Shown here: piece after piece, positions 8,865-17,762 of the stretch
Position numbering within the stretch: the stretch's first letter is position 1
Layout of the letters: each line of letters begins with the position of its first letter
NCBI GenBank assembly: GCA_000380225.1
Contig: KB904821.1
Span: 5,309,661-5,373,660 of the forward strand
DNA from: a filamentous cyanobacterium ESFC-1
GTDB taxonomy: Bacteria; Cyanobacteriota; Cyanobacteriia; Cyanobacteriales; Spirulinaceae
Direction: 5' to 3'
DNA: 64,000 nt
The notes under the pieces: generated by a model
The model's input: the letters and a program-made list of their open reading frames with translations, nothing else
Told to the model about the DNA's origin: nothing
Databases searched by the model: none
Program-made: the position numbers and the translations under genes

Positions 8865-9803
8865 TCAAGCGCTAATGGCCATCGGATAATCCGAAGCTTT
8901 TGTCGCTACGGGAATGTTTTGACTCTCGACCAAGAGATAATCGAGAAACGCCTGAGCCACCACAGACAACTGTTTACCGTTGAGATAAGTCGCATACCAG
9001 CGTCGGCGGATCGGGAAGCCCTGGACATCGAGAATGGTTAACTCGCCGTTACTGACTTCCCCGGTCAGGGCGTGGGTAGAAATTACCGATAAACCCAAAC
9101 CCCCCGCGATCGCTTGCTTAATCGCTTCATTACTGCCCAACTCCAAACGAACCCGCACCGCAATTTTATGTTGGTCAAATAATAGCTCCATCGCTTGACG
9201 AGTCCCAGACCCCGGTTCGCGCATAATAAAGGTTTCGCCGTCTAAGGCTTGAATCGAAATATTCTTTTGTTGAGCTAACGGGTGGTCCGTCGGAGCGAGG
9301 AGAACCAGAGGATTTTCGAGAAAACTCTGAGCCTGTAAATCGAGATCGGCGGGGGGTTGACTCAATACATATAAGTCATCCTGATTATTTTGCATCCGGC
9401 GGTTGAGTTTGCGGTGATTCGTCACTGCCAGGGAAATATCAATACCGGGATATTTTTGACAAAACTTGCCCAAAAGCTTCGGAATAAAATATTTTGCCGT
9501 GGTCACCACACACAACCGCAGATTGCCTTGTTTTGTCCCTTTAAAATCGGCAATCTTCATCTCAAAATGATCGAGTCGTTCAAAGATATCTCTACAAGTA
9601 GTCAGGAGTTCTTGGCCTGCATCGGTGAGATACAGTTGTTTGCTAATCTGCTCAAACAAAGGCATTCCCACCGCATTCGCGAGTTGCTTAATTTGACTAG
9701 AAACCGTAGGCTGAGTAATCTCTAGTTCTTCTGCCGCTCGCGTAAAGCTACCGTGTCGAGCGACAGTCTTAAAGACTTTGAGTTGATGTAACGTTACCTG
9801 CAT
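8865..9803 (-). CDS. LysR-type regulator of the CcmR/CmpR inorganic-carbon family
   Basis: 312 residues. Residues 1-62 are the LysR winged helix (LHQLKVFKTVARHGSFTRAA, QPTVSSQIKQL); residues ~90-300 are the periplasmic-binding-like effector domain. The N-terminal sequence and VVTTAKYFIPKLLGKF followed by NHRKLNRRMQNNQDDLYVLSQ closely follow the cyanobacterial CcmR/NdhR and CmpR regulators, which sense 2-oxoglutarate, 2-phosphoglycolate or RuBP and control CO2-concentrating genes. It is divergently transcribed from bicA with 162 bp between starts, where a TTA-N7-TAA type box is present. I cannot distinguish CcmR, CmpR and RbcR types without a tree, so no symbol is given. It probably controls bicA and the antiporter. 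Confidence 0.88.
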   Translation of the reverse strand: MQVTLHQLKVFKTVARHGSFTRAAEELEITQPTVSSQIKQLANAVGMPLFEQISKQLYLTDAGQELLTTCRDIFERLDHFEMKIADFKGTKQGNLRLCVVTTAKYFIPKLLGKFCQKYPGIDISLAVTNHRKLNRRMQNNQDDLYVLSQPPADLDLQAQSFLENPLVLLAPTDHPLAQQKNISIQALDGETFIMREPGSGTRQAMELLFDQHKIAVRVRLELGSNEAIKQAIAGGLGLSVISTHALTGEVSNGELTILDVQGFPIRRRWYATYLNGKQLSVVAQAFLDYLLVESQNIPVATKASDYPMAISA

Positions 9804-9900
9804 AGCGCCTTTGTATGACTCTGATAAGTAAATTTAATGGCAGTTAACGCGATCGCGTTCCCTATCGACATGGTAATCTACATATTGGTTGAAATCTATG

Positions 9901-9915
9901 GTTATCAAGATTAAC
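9901..9915. promoter_or_regulatory. LysR-type operator candidate between the regulator and bicA
   Basis: GTTA-TCAAGAT-TAAC, a perfect 4-bp-arm inverted repeat with the TTA-N7-TAA spacing reported for CmpR/CcmR family sites. It lies about 50 bp before the bicA start and about 100 bp before the regulator start, as expected for a site that both autoregulates and controls the divergent gene. Confidence 0.55.
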
Positions 9916-9965
9916 ATTGGTTTTCATCAATAAAAATAAGCCAGATCAAACGTCCGCATTTATCC

Positions 9966-11726
9966 ATGCCAGCCACAAATGTCTTTAACCACATACATTT
10001 TCGGAATCTTAGAGGCGACTTATTTGGCGGTCTGACTGCCGCGATTATCGCCCTTCCCATGGCTCTTGCTTTCGGGACACTTGCCTTTGGAGATTACGCA
10101 GAAGGAGGCGCTGCTGCGGGTTTATATGGTGCTGTTCTGGTTGGTTTATTCGCTGCCTTATTTGGCGGTACACCCACATTAATTTCTGAACCCACCGGCC
10201 CCATGACCGTGGTCATGACCGCCGTAATTGCTAATCTCGTCACCACCAATCCCGAAAACGGGATGGCCATGGCCTTTACCGTGGTAATGATGGCAGGGGT
10301 TCTACAAATTCTATTTGGGGTGTTGCGTCTCGGAAAATACATCACCCTTATGCCCTACACGGTAATTTCGGGGTTTATGTCGGGAATTGGCATTATTCTG
10401 GTCATTCTCCAGGTTGCGCCTTTCCTCGGTCAGTCTTCCCCGAAAGGCGGTGTGATGGGAACAGTCACCAATTTGCCGGATTTAATGGCAAATATAAATT
10501 CCGCCAAAACCATCCTGGCCCTTATTACTGTGGCGATTTTGGTATTCTATCCCCGCATCTTCAAGCGTTATATTCCCCCGCAACTAGCAGCTTTAATCGT
10601 TGGTACAGTCGTTTCTCTCATCTTCTTTGGTGATGTGGATATTCGTCGCATTGGCGAAATTCCCACCGGCTTACCTCAAATGCAAGTTCCCACCTTTAGC
10701 GCCGAACAATTCCGCTTAATGGCTTTTAATGCGGTCATGCTGGCGATGTTGGGTTGTATTGATGCTTTGTTAACCTCGGTGGTGGCCGATAGCTTAACTC
10801 GTACCCAACACGACTCCGACAAAGAATTAATCGGTCAAGGTCTCGGTAACTTAGCATCCGGTTTGTTCGGCGGTATTGCGGGGGCAGGGGCCACCATGGG
10901 GACTGTGGTCAACATTCAAACAGGCGCTCGCACGGCTTTATCCGGTTTAACCCGTGCAGGTGTCTTGTTAGTCGTGGTTTTAGGGGCAGGTAGTTTAACC
11001 GCAACCATTCCCATGGCGGTTTTAGCCGGGATTGCTTTAATTGTCGGGGTCAATATTATTGACTGGGATTTCTTAAAGCGGGCCCACAAAGTCTCGATCA
11101 AAGCCGCCCTAATTATGTATAGCGTGATTGCGCTGACGGTCTTTGTAGATTTGGTGGTTGCGGTTGGAGTGGGGGTCTTTGTGGCCAACATCCTCACCAT
11201 CGAACGCATGAGCAAGCTGCAATCTAAAGATGTCAGAGCCATTAGTGACGCAGATGACGCAGTTCAACTCGAACCGGAAGAAAAGCAAATTCTCGATCGC
11301 GCCCATGGCCGTATCATTCTGTTTTACCTTAGTGGGCCGATGATCTTTGGGGTTGCTAAAGCAATTTCTCGCGAACACGATGCGGTCGAAGATTGTGATG
11401 CGTTGATTTTTGACTTGAGCGATGTGCCTTTACTCGGTGTTACTTCTTCTCTGGCGTTGGAAAATGCCATTAAAGAAGCGATTGAAAAAGGTCGTCAAGT
11501 CTTTATCGTCGGGGCAACGGGTTCGATCAAGCGCCGCTTGCAGAAGTTTGGCATCTTTGATTTATTACCGACGAGTCACTTGACAATCGACCGCACCCAG
11601 GCATTGCGCCAAGCTTTAGAAGTCGTAGCGTTGAGCAACGAGTCTTTCCAACTCAACAACCCCAACCAACCGTCTAGCTACGACCCAGCGTTGGAGGGAA
11701 CGGGAAACCCAGGGACAGAGTGGTGA
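9966..11726 (+). CDS. bicA: BicA, sodium-dependent bicarbonate transporter (SulP family)
   Basis: 586 residues. The N-terminus IHFRNLRGDLFGGLTAAII and the following TPTLISEPTGPMTVV region match the known Synechococcus BicA sequence closely. It has about 14 membrane segments (residues ~15-420) and a cytosolic STAS domain (~435-560: GRIILFYLSGPMIFGVAKA...ALIFDLSDVPLLGVTSSLAL). BicA is a low-affinity, high-flux Na+/HCO3- symporter of the plasma membrane and part of the CO2-concentrating mechanism. It is downstream of and divergent from its likely LysR regulator; the next gene on the same strand is a Na+/H+ antiporter, which would recycle the sodium taken up. Confidence 0.95.
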   Translation: MPATNVFNHIHFRNLRGDLFGGLTAAIIALPMALAFGTLAFGDYAEGGAAAGLYGAVLVGLFAALFGGTPTLISEPTGPMTVVMTAVIANLVTTNPENGMAMAFTVVMMAGVLQILFGVLRLGKYITLMPYTVISGFMSGIGIILVILQVAPFLGQSSPKGGVMGTVTNLPDLMANINSAKTILALITVAILVFYPRIFKRYIPPQLAALIVGTVVSLIFFGDVDIRRIGEIPTGLPQMQVPTFSAEQFRLMAFNAVMLAMLGCIDALLTSVVADSLTRTQHDSDKELIGQGLGNLASGLFGGIAGAGATMGTVVNIQTGARTALSGLTRAGVLLVVVLGAGSLTATIPMAVLAGIALIVGVNIIDWDFLKRAHKVSIKAALIMYSVIALTVFVDLVVAVGVGVFVANILTIERMSKLQSKDVRAISDADDAVQLEPEEKQILDRAHGRIILFYLSGPMIFGVAKAISREHDAVEDCDALIFDLSDVPLLGVTSSLALENAIKEAIEKGRQVFIVGATGSIKRRLQKFGIFDLLPTSHLTIDRTQALRQALEVVALSNESFQLNNPNQPSSYDPALEGTGNPGTEW

Positions 11727-11832
11727 GTTGAGCAGGTTTTTTCCTTTCTTTGGGGTCTAGAAGCCTACTATAGGGAAATGCTCTCTATTTTTTTGGCAAT
11801 TTTTCTAGAAAATTATTCAAATCAGGCAGTTT

Positions 11833-13248
11833 ATGGGATTAACAATGATAAATGAAACGCTTTGGAGTGGGATTTTGCCCCTCTTAGGAACCGCCTCAGA
11901 AGCCAAGGTTGAGATTGATACCGGGCCGATGGTACTCGCTGGAGTTTTGCTCAGTTTGGTGGTGATTTATTTAGCCAGTAAACTCGGCGGTGAACTCTCA
12001 AGAAAGGTCGATTTACCCCCAGTTTTAGGGGAGTTGGTCGGTGGTGTGATTGTCGGGGTTTCGGTGTTGCACTTGTTGGTGTTCCCGGAAGGGGGCGCAA
12101 CCGCCAGCGACTCGCTGATTATGTCGGTTTTGCAACAGTTGGGTCAGTTGAGTCCCCAGGCGTTGGAGTCGGTGTATGAGACCCAAGGGGAAGTGCTGTC
12201 GGTATTGGCAGAACTCGGCGTGATTATTCTGTTGTTTGAAATCGGCTTAGAGTCCGACCTTAGAGAGTTACAAAAAGTCGGCTATCAAGCCGCAATTGTA
12301 GCCATTGTGGGGGTTGCGGCTCCTTTCGCGGCGGGAACTCTGGGTTTGATGTATTTCTTTGGTACGCCTGCGATTCCGGCGATTTTCGCAGGGGCAGCGT
12401 TGACGGCGACCAGTATCGGGATTACCTCAAAGGTCTTGGCCGAGTTAGGCCGTCTCAAAACCCGCGAGGGTCAGATGATTGTCGGTGCGGCGGTGATTGA
12501 CGATGTGTTGGGGATTATCGTTTTAGCGGTGGTCGCGAGTTTAGCGAAAACCGGGGAAGTGGATATTCTCAATGTGGTGTATTTGATTATTAGTGCCACC
12601 ACCTTTTTGCTCGGTTCAGTGTTGTTGGGTAAATTCTTTAATAAGTCGTTTGTGGCGATCGCGGATAAACTGCAAACTCGCGGTAATTTGGTCATTCCGG
12701 CGTTTACGTTTGCCTTTTTCATGGCGTTTTTAGCCAATATTATTCAACTCGAAGCAATTTTAGGGGCGTTTGCGGCAGGTTTGGTATTAGACGAAACCGA
12801 CAAGCGCAAGGAGTTGGATAAACAGGTGATGCCGATTGCGGATATCTTAGTCCCGATTTTCTTTGTGTCCGTGGGGGCCCAAGCGGATTTACGGGTGTTG
12901 AATCCTTTTGTGGCCGAAAATCGCGCCGGTTTGGTCATTTCGGTCTTCTTGCTGGTGGTCGCGATCGCGGGCAAATTGGTTACAGGTTGGATGGTATTTG
13001 ATAAGAAACCTGTGAATCGTTTCGCGATTGGTGTGGGGATGATTCCTCGCGGTGAAGTCGGTTTGGTCTTTGCCGGAATTGGTGCGGCCAGTGGCGTACT
13101 TTCTAAGCCTCTAGAAGCGGCGATTATTATCATGGTTATTCTGACTACTTTCCTCGCACCGCCTTTCCTGCGTGTGGCGTTTAAAGGCAGTCCAGAAGAA
13201 ATTTTGGATACTTCGGAAACCATGGAAGATTTACCTGCAAATTCCTAA
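11833..13248 (+). CDS. CPA2-family Na+/H+ antiporter
   Basis: 471 residues, about 12-13 membrane segments (NapA/NhaS type, Pfam Na_H_Exchanger). The ion-binding site is visible as VIDDVLG with adjacent Asp residues 223-224, the DD pair of electrogenic CPA2 exchangers; the TATSIGITSKVLAELG segment before it is the unwound-helix region. There is no C-terminal TrkA-N domain. It lies 106 bp after bicA on the same strand, and co-occurrence of BicA with a sodium antiporter is known in cyanobacteria; the pairing suggests sodium export to sustain bicarbonate symport. An alternative start is the Met at residue 5. A terminator hairpin follows. Confidence 0.9.
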   Translation: MGLTMINETLWSGILPLLGTASEAKVEIDTGPMVLAGVLLSLVVIYLASKLGGELSRKVDLPPVLGELVGGVIVGVSVLHLLVFPEGGATASDSLIMSVLQQLGQLSPQALESVYETQGEVLSVLAELGVIILLFEIGLESDLRELQKVGYQAAIVAIVGVAAPFAAGTLGLMYFFGTPAIPAIFAGAALTATSIGITSKVLAELGRLKTREGQMIVGAAVIDDVLGIIVLAVVASLAKTGEVDILNVVYLIISATTFLLGSVLLGKFFNKSFVAIADKLQTRGNLVIPAFTFAFFMAFLANIIQLEAILGAFAAGLVLDETDKRKELDKQVMPIADILVPIFFVSVGAQADLRVLNPFVAENRAGLVISVFLLVVAIAGKLVTGWMVFDKKPVNRFAIGVGMIPRGEVGLVFAGIGAASGVLSKPLEAAIIIMVILTTFLAPPFLRVAFKGSPEEILDTSETMEDLPANS

Positions 13249-13297
13249 AAAACCGTGACTTAAGATTCATTATTTCTTGAACCCAAGATTACTCCTC

Positions 13298-13335
13298 ATT
13301 CCCCCCGATTAAAGTTGGGGGGGATTTTATTTTGC
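13298..13335 (+). terminator. terminator after the bicA-antiporter unit
   Basis: CCCCCC-GATTAAAGTT-GGGGGG hairpin followed by ATTTTATTTT, about 50 bp past the antiporter stop. Confidence 0.7.
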
Positions 13336-13441
13336 GGGCATCAAAATTAAATCAAATTAGAAAATCTCTCGTTTGAGGGAATTAATATAGTTCGGATGTT
13401 CTTATACTAAAAGTAATTGAAATATTTGTGAGTTTAAATTT

Positions 13442-13966
13442 ATGAATTTTGGGAAAACAACAATGACGGCAACGGCGATCGCGGCTTTAGGGGCAACTAT
13501 TCCGACAGTTTCAGCAGAGGCGCAAATGGATAGTCCAATGAGATATGGTAACGACTGTCGCCGTATTGTCGGGGCTAGGGGTGGCTTAAATATTCGCGAA
13601 GAACCCTCAATTTATAGCCCGGTTGTCGAACAAGTCGAAAGTGGCGATCGCGTCGCGATTTATAATCGTGGTGAAGATGGTTGGGTTCCAGTATTCTCGC
13701 CTCAAAATGGTTACGTTTCAGCCAACTATTTAGCATACTGTAATGAAAATCCTGCCATTAGCGTGAATAATGAATGTCGCGAAGTCGCAACCCCTGATGG
13801 CTTGAGTGTTCGCCAACAACCGAGAGGTAATAGCGAAGTGGTCGAGACTTTAGAAAATAACACCCAAATCGCGATCGAAACGCTAGGAAATGATGGTTGG
13901 GTTCCCATGTATGCCCCTGAAAATGGCTTTGTTTCGGCTCGTTATTTGAGTTATTGCGGTCAGTAA
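13442..13966 (+). CDS. secreted protein with two bacterial SH3 domains
   Basis: 174 residues. The N-terminal ~28 residues form a signal peptide (KTTMTATAIAALGATIPTVSAEA). Two SH3b repeats follow, ~37-98 and ~110-172, each beginning with a Cys-Arg pair (DCRRIVGARGGLNIREEPS; ECREVATPDGLSVRQQPRG) and ending in NGYVSANYLAYC or NGFVSARYLSYC, so each repeat is probably closed by a disulfide. Such proteins bind cell-wall or matrix ligands; there is no catalytic domain. It stands alone between terminators. Confidence 0.82.
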   Translation: MNFGKTTMTATAIAALGATIPTVSAEAQMDSPMRYGNDCRRIVGARGGLNIREEPSIYSPVVEQVESGDRVAIYNRGEDGWVPVFSPQNGYVSANYLAYCNENPAISVNNECREVATPDGLSVRQQPRGNSEVVETLENNTQIAIETLGNDGWVPMYAPENGFVSARYLSYCGQ

Positions 13967-14023
13967 TTTAGGCTTGATGTTTCAAACTCTGGTTTTAAAA
14001 AGAAACTGGGGTTTTGCTGACTA

Positions 14024-15433
14024 TTATCGTTTTTTAATTAATAAATACGTCCGCATCTTACCTTTGCCTTTGATCGTGAGGCAACCTCTTTCCTCAAAAA
14101 TATAAGTTTCTTTGAGAATTTTATAAGTGGTTTCTGTGACTTGGATACAACCGGGGATGCCGTGGGATTCCATACGGCTGGCCGTATTTACCGCATCTCC
14201 CCAGAGGTCATAAATAAACTTTTTCTTACCAATTACGCCAGCGACAACGGGCCCGGTATTAATGCCAATGCGAATATTTGTATCTAGATTAAACTGCTGT
14301 TGAAACTTTTTGATTTCGCTTAACATATCCAAAGCCATAGACGCGATCGCGTCAGCGTGATTAGGATGGTAAATCGGCAGTCCCCCTGCCACCATATAAC
14401 TATCACCAATCGTCTTAATTTTTTCTAAACTATATTTTTCAGTTAAGCTATCAAAGCGAGAAAAAATATCGTTGAGAAGTTCAACTAACTTTTCAGGATT
14501 AATGGTCGAAGAAAGCTGTGTAAAACCAACAATATCGGCAAACAGAATGGTAACTTCAGAAAATTCCTGAGCGATAGTTCCTTCTTTTTCTTTGAGGCGG
14601 TCTGCAATAGTTTTAGGCAGAATATTGAGCAGGAGTTTTTCGGATTTTTTCTTTTCACTTCTGAGGTTATTTTCGGTTTGTTTGCGAGTGGCAATTTCTT
14701 GAGAAACCCGATCGAACATATCGCCAAATGCCTGCATCACTTGACCCAGTTCATCATTCCGTTTATTGGCGATCGCATAAAAGATTACATTAGTTTGATC
14801 TTGACTAAGGGCTTCTCCCGCTTTGAATAAATCATTACGAATTTGTAGAATAGGGTCAATTACAATAACCCCTAAAACCATCATGGTTGCAGCAGTAACA
14901 AAAATAGAAATAATTAAAACTAAGCCAGCAATGCGGAGGGTAAAGTTGCGTAACTCTTGCTTGACATTACTGGCATCGTGACGACTAATTAAAACATAGG
15001 GAAGACCTAAAGATGCTGACGACCAAGCCACATCATAACGATTACCATCCCGACTGCGTAAACGGTTCATTACTTGTCCGTTGAGATCGTCAAAACTGAG
15101 TTGAGATATTTCACCCGTTTGAGCAACTTGTTGACCCTGTAAGTTATAAATCGTAATACCAGTTAAAACTTCAGAGTTGTTGGTAATAACCGTGACAGTT
15201 TCTTTAAAATTATCTGCTTCCATCTGACTATCGGTAAAAGCAATGATCGCTTTCACCGCAGCTTTAGAGTCAATTTCGAGTTTTTCGAGTTGCCGTTGTT
15301 GTTCTAGCCAATAAGAAGGAATAAGAATGGCAACTTCAACGCCGATAATACTGAGAAATACCCAAAAAACAATTTTGCGAGATAACCTTGCTTGATAACA
15401 GCGTAGCAAGGAAAAAAGCCGATTAATTACCAT
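14024..15433 (-). CDS. membrane-bound class III adenylate cyclase with HAMP domain
   Basis: 469 residues. Membrane segment at ~20-40, extracytoplasmic sensor-like region ~45-165, second membrane segment ~168-192, HAMP ~190-250, a short coiled coil with the LLLNILPKTIADRL signal helix, and the cyclase domain ~285-465. Catalytic residues are complete: metal Asp300 (FADIVGF) and Asp344 (IGDSY), transition-state Asn416 and Arg420 (AVNTASRM). Substrate-specifying Lys340 and Asp409 (YDLWGD) predict ATP rather than GTP. The signal sensed is unknown. Confidence 0.9.
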   Translation of the reverse strand: MVINRLFSLLRCYQARLSRKIVFWVFLSIIGVEVAILIPSYWLEQQRQLEKLEIDSKAAVKAIIAFTDSQMEADNFKETVTVITNNSEVLTGITIYNLQGQQVAQTGEISQLSFDDLNGQVMNRLRSRDGNRYDVAWSSASLGLPYVLISRHDASNVKQELRNFTLRIAGLVLIISIFVTAATMMVLGVIVIDPILQIRNDLFKAGEALSQDQTNVIFYAIANKRNDELGQVMQAFGDMFDRVSQEIATRKQTENNLRSEKKKSEKLLLNILPKTIADRLKEKEGTIAQEFSEVTILFADIVGFTQLSSTINPEKLVELLNDIFSRFDSLTEKYSLEKIKTIGDSYMVAGGLPIYHPNHADAIASMALDMLSEIKKFQQQFNLDTNIRIGINTGPVVAGVIGKKKFIYDLWGDAVNTASRMESHGIPGCIQVTETTYKILKETYIFEERGCLTIKGKGKMRTYLLIKKR

Positions 15434-15649
15434 TACAAAAGCCTCACGACCGTTCGTTATGATGCAGTTGATTCAATAAACGTTTTTTGCAACTTCAACG
15501 TACCCTGAGTTCGATCGATTATTTTCTTGATTCCCTAGACTCACCCCAAATTCCCCATGATTGGAATCGGTAAAAACCGCGATCGCGCCCTTAAAATTAC
15601 GTCAAAACGGGGAAAATTTTGTAATAATCTTAAAAATAATAATAATAAT

Positions 15650-16288
15650 ATGCACTATATTTATTTACACGGCTTTGCTTCTAGCCCCCAATCGACAAAA
15701 GCTCAATATATTCGCGATCGCTTGGCTGAACGTAATATTCCCCTCCACATTCTCGACCTCAACCAAGGAGACTTCTCTCACCTCACCATTACGCGCCAAC
15801 TCCAGCAAGCCCGGCAAGCCTTTCCTTTAGATAATACCCCGGTAACTCTCATTGGGTCGAGTTTAGGGGGCTTAACGGCAGCATATCTAGCAGCAGAATC
15901 GCCTCAAGTGAAACGATTGGTTTGCCTTGCGCCTGCCTTTGATTTTCTAAGTCATTGGCTACCTCAAATTGGCGACGTGCAAATGCAACAATGGCAAACT
16001 TCGGGTTATTTGTCCGTATATCATTACGGCGAAAAACGCCTGTTACCCCTGCATTATCAGTTTGTTCTAGATGCCAAACAGTATGACAGCACTTCCTTAA
16101 AAACGCCTGTGCCGACGCTGATTTTACACGGAAAAGAAGATGGGGTTATTCCGATTCAAGCATCCGAAAATTACGCCAGTTCGCGAGATTGGGTGCAGTT
16201 TACCCCCTTACAGAGCGATCACGCTTTAGCGAATGCTTTACCAGAAGTTTGGCAGTATATTACTAATTTTTGTCAGATTGGTTGTTAG
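15650..16288 (+). CDS. YqiA/YcfP-family alpha/beta esterase
   Basis: 212 residues from the ATG that gives MHYIYLHGFASSPQS, the family's usual N-terminus; the frame is open to 15557 but the extra part is low-complexity. HGFASSP supplies the oxyanion hole, IGSSLGGL contains the nucleophile Ser, HGKEDGVIP the acidic residue, and SDHALAN the catalytic His. Small soluble esterases of this family are of unknown physiological substrate. A short AAT trinucleotide run precedes the start. Confidence 0.85.
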   Translation: MHYIYLHGFASSPQSTKAQYIRDRLAERNIPLHILDLNQGDFSHLTITRQLQQARQAFPLDNTPVTLIGSSLGGLTAAYLAAESPQVKRLVCLAPAFDFLSHWLPQIGDVQMQQWQTSGYLSVYHYGEKRLLPLHYQFVLDAKQYDSTSLKTPVPTLILHGKEDGVIPIQASENYASSRDWVQFTPLQSDHALANALPEVWQYITNFCQIGC

Positions 16289-16444
16289 TTGTTGGTTAAT
16301 GGTTATTGGTTGTTTGCGACAAGTTAAGGCTTTGTCTTCATTGTCAAGTCCTGCGTAGGGGTGCTATGCCCCCGTCCAATCTCCACCCATTTACCCCATC
16401 AATACGGTAGGATATAGCACTACTTTTCTTTATTTTGACAGAAT

Positions 16445-17389
16445 ATGAGTAAAAAAGCCGATATTGGCGGTAAACGTCTGATTAGCCTCAGCCCAAATCG
16501 ATGGCTACAGTGGATTACTAACATTCCCAACGTCGAAGCAGTCGAAATTCTCGATTCAGAATTTCAGTGGTTGAGTCGGGAAAGCGATGTCCTGCTGCGG
16601 GGGATGAGTCCTGAATGCGGGGAGTTTCTGTTGCTGAACGAATTACAACTGCGCTATAACAATACTCTTCCCCGTCGAATGTTGGCTTACAGCGCCCTCG
16701 CCCTCGAAAAGTACAACCTTCCGGTGTATCCTGTTTTGATCAATATTCTTCCCCCCAGCCAAAATCCTGAGATTCCCAGTTCCTACACTGCCGAATTTCA
16801 GGGACTACAAACCCGCCAAGATTACCGCGTCATCAATCTTTGGGAAATTGAGGCTGAACAGGTATTTGAGCAATCTCTCCTAACGCTGATTCCTTTTATA
16901 CCCATTCTGCGCGGGGGAAATAACGAAACCTCTGTGCGCGAGGCGGTACGGGTTTTGCGGACAGATAATCAATTCAGCGAATTAGAGAATCTTTTGGCCT
17001 TCTTCGCAACCTTCGTGCTAGAAACAGAAGTAGTCCAACAAATTATGAGGTGGGATATGGCTGTATTAATGGAGTCGCCTTGGTATCGTCAGATCGTTGA
17101 AGAAAGCGAGAAACGTGGCGAAAAGCGCGGCGAAAAACGCGGCGAGAAACGCGGCGAAAAACGTGGCGAGAAACGCGGCGAGAAACGTGGCGAAGAAAGG
17201 GGTCTACGTTCGGCCATCGAATTAGGGTTAGACCTCAAGTTTGGCGAAGAAGGATTGGCTTTGATGCCCGAAATCCAACAAATTGAAGATATTGAGACGT
17301 TACGAGGTTTGCGGAATGCGCTGAAAGAAGTGCGATCGCTCCCTGAATTTCAGGATTTTTATCGCCACTCATCTCCCCCTCAAACCTAA
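16445..17389 (+). CDS. Rpn-family nuclease-like protein with EKRG repeat expansion
   Basis: 314 residues. The N-terminal ~220 residues are an Rpn/PD-(D/E)XK-like domain: ESDVLLRG acidic strand, EFLLLNELQLRYNN carrying the E-x-Q variant, then a helix RRMLAYSALALEKYNLPVYPVLI. Residues ~221-252 are seven uninterrupted EKRG units and one EERG, encoded by a 12-bp tandem DNA repeat. The tail (SAIELGLDLKFGEEGLALMPEIQQIEDIETLRGL) is the helical C-terminal module seen in these proteins. Related to, but divergent from, the Rpn gene at the start of the window. Function unknown. Confidence 0.78.
   Translation: MSKKADIGGKRLISLSPNRWLQWITNIPNVEAVEILDSEFQWLSRESDVLLRGMSPECGEFLLLNELQLRYNNTLPRRMLAYSALALEKYNLPVYPVLINILPPSQNPEIPSSYTAEFQGLQTRQDYRVINLWEIEAEQVFEQSLLTLIPFIPILRGGNNETSVREAVRVLRTDNQFSELENLLAFFATFVLETEVVQQIMRWDMAVLMESPWYRQIVEESEKRGEKRGEKRGEKRGEKRGEKRGEKRGEERGLRSAIELGLDLKFGEEGLALMPEIQQIEDIETLRGLRNALKEVRSLPEFQDFYRHSSPPQT
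17107..17198 (+). repeat. 12-bp in-frame tandem repeat coding EKRG
   Basis: About seven and a half units of CG(T/C)GGCGA(A/G)AA(A/G), differing only at silent positions except the last. Such a tract can gain or lose units without a frameshift. Confidence 0.85.
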
Positions 17390-17479
17390 AACAAAATCAA
17401 ATTTTCTATCTTTAGACAGAATGCGGCTTTAGACAAGTGGCTTATTTTTGGATCAGGATAGCAAGGAAGTAAAAGATTT

Positions 17480-17704
17480 GTGTCTATAACTAAGCAAGTT
17501 CAAGTCATTGATAAGGCGCGATCGCTGCGTCAACAACTGAATCTGTCTCAAGCCAGTTTCGCTGCCAAACTCGGCGTGTCTGTTCGTACCGTGAATCGGT
17601 GGGAAAATGGCCACGCTCATCCATCTAAGATGGCTCTCAAGCTACTCGAAGAAATGTTGAATCAAATGCAACTCGAACAGATGCAATCGACCAATTCCCG
17701 ATAA
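17480..17704 (+). CDS. small XRE-family helix-turn-helix regulator
   Basis: 74 residues from a GTG start behind an AAGGAAG ribosome site. Nearly the whole protein is one HTH_3 domain: LRQQLNLSQASFAAKLGVSVRTVNRWENGHAHPS. No ligand or dimerisation domain is present. It is followed by a good terminator. It could be a lone regulator or an antitoxin-like protein; no toxin partner is visible next to it. Confidence 0.8.
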   Translation: MSITKQVQVIDKARSLRQQLNLSQASFAAKLGVSVRTVNRWENGHAHPSKMALKLLEEMLNQMQLEQMQSTNSR

Positions 17705-17719
17705 ATCTACCCACAGACA

Positions 17720-17749
17720 AAGGGCGTGGTGACTGCGCCCTTTTTTGTT
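17720..17749 (+). terminator. terminator of the XRE regulator gene
   Basis: AAGGGCG-TGGTGACTG-CGCCCTT followed by a T-run. Confidence 0.8.
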
Positions 17750-17762
17750 TCTTTTTCAGATT

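Noticed and set aside
10094..11378. Reverse-strand frames inside bicA
   Set aside because: Shadows of a well-supported gene with strong codon bias.
9966..11726. Sulfate permease
   Set aside because: It belongs to the same superfamily, but near-identity of the N-terminal and STAS segments to BicA and the carbon-regulator context favour bicarbonate.
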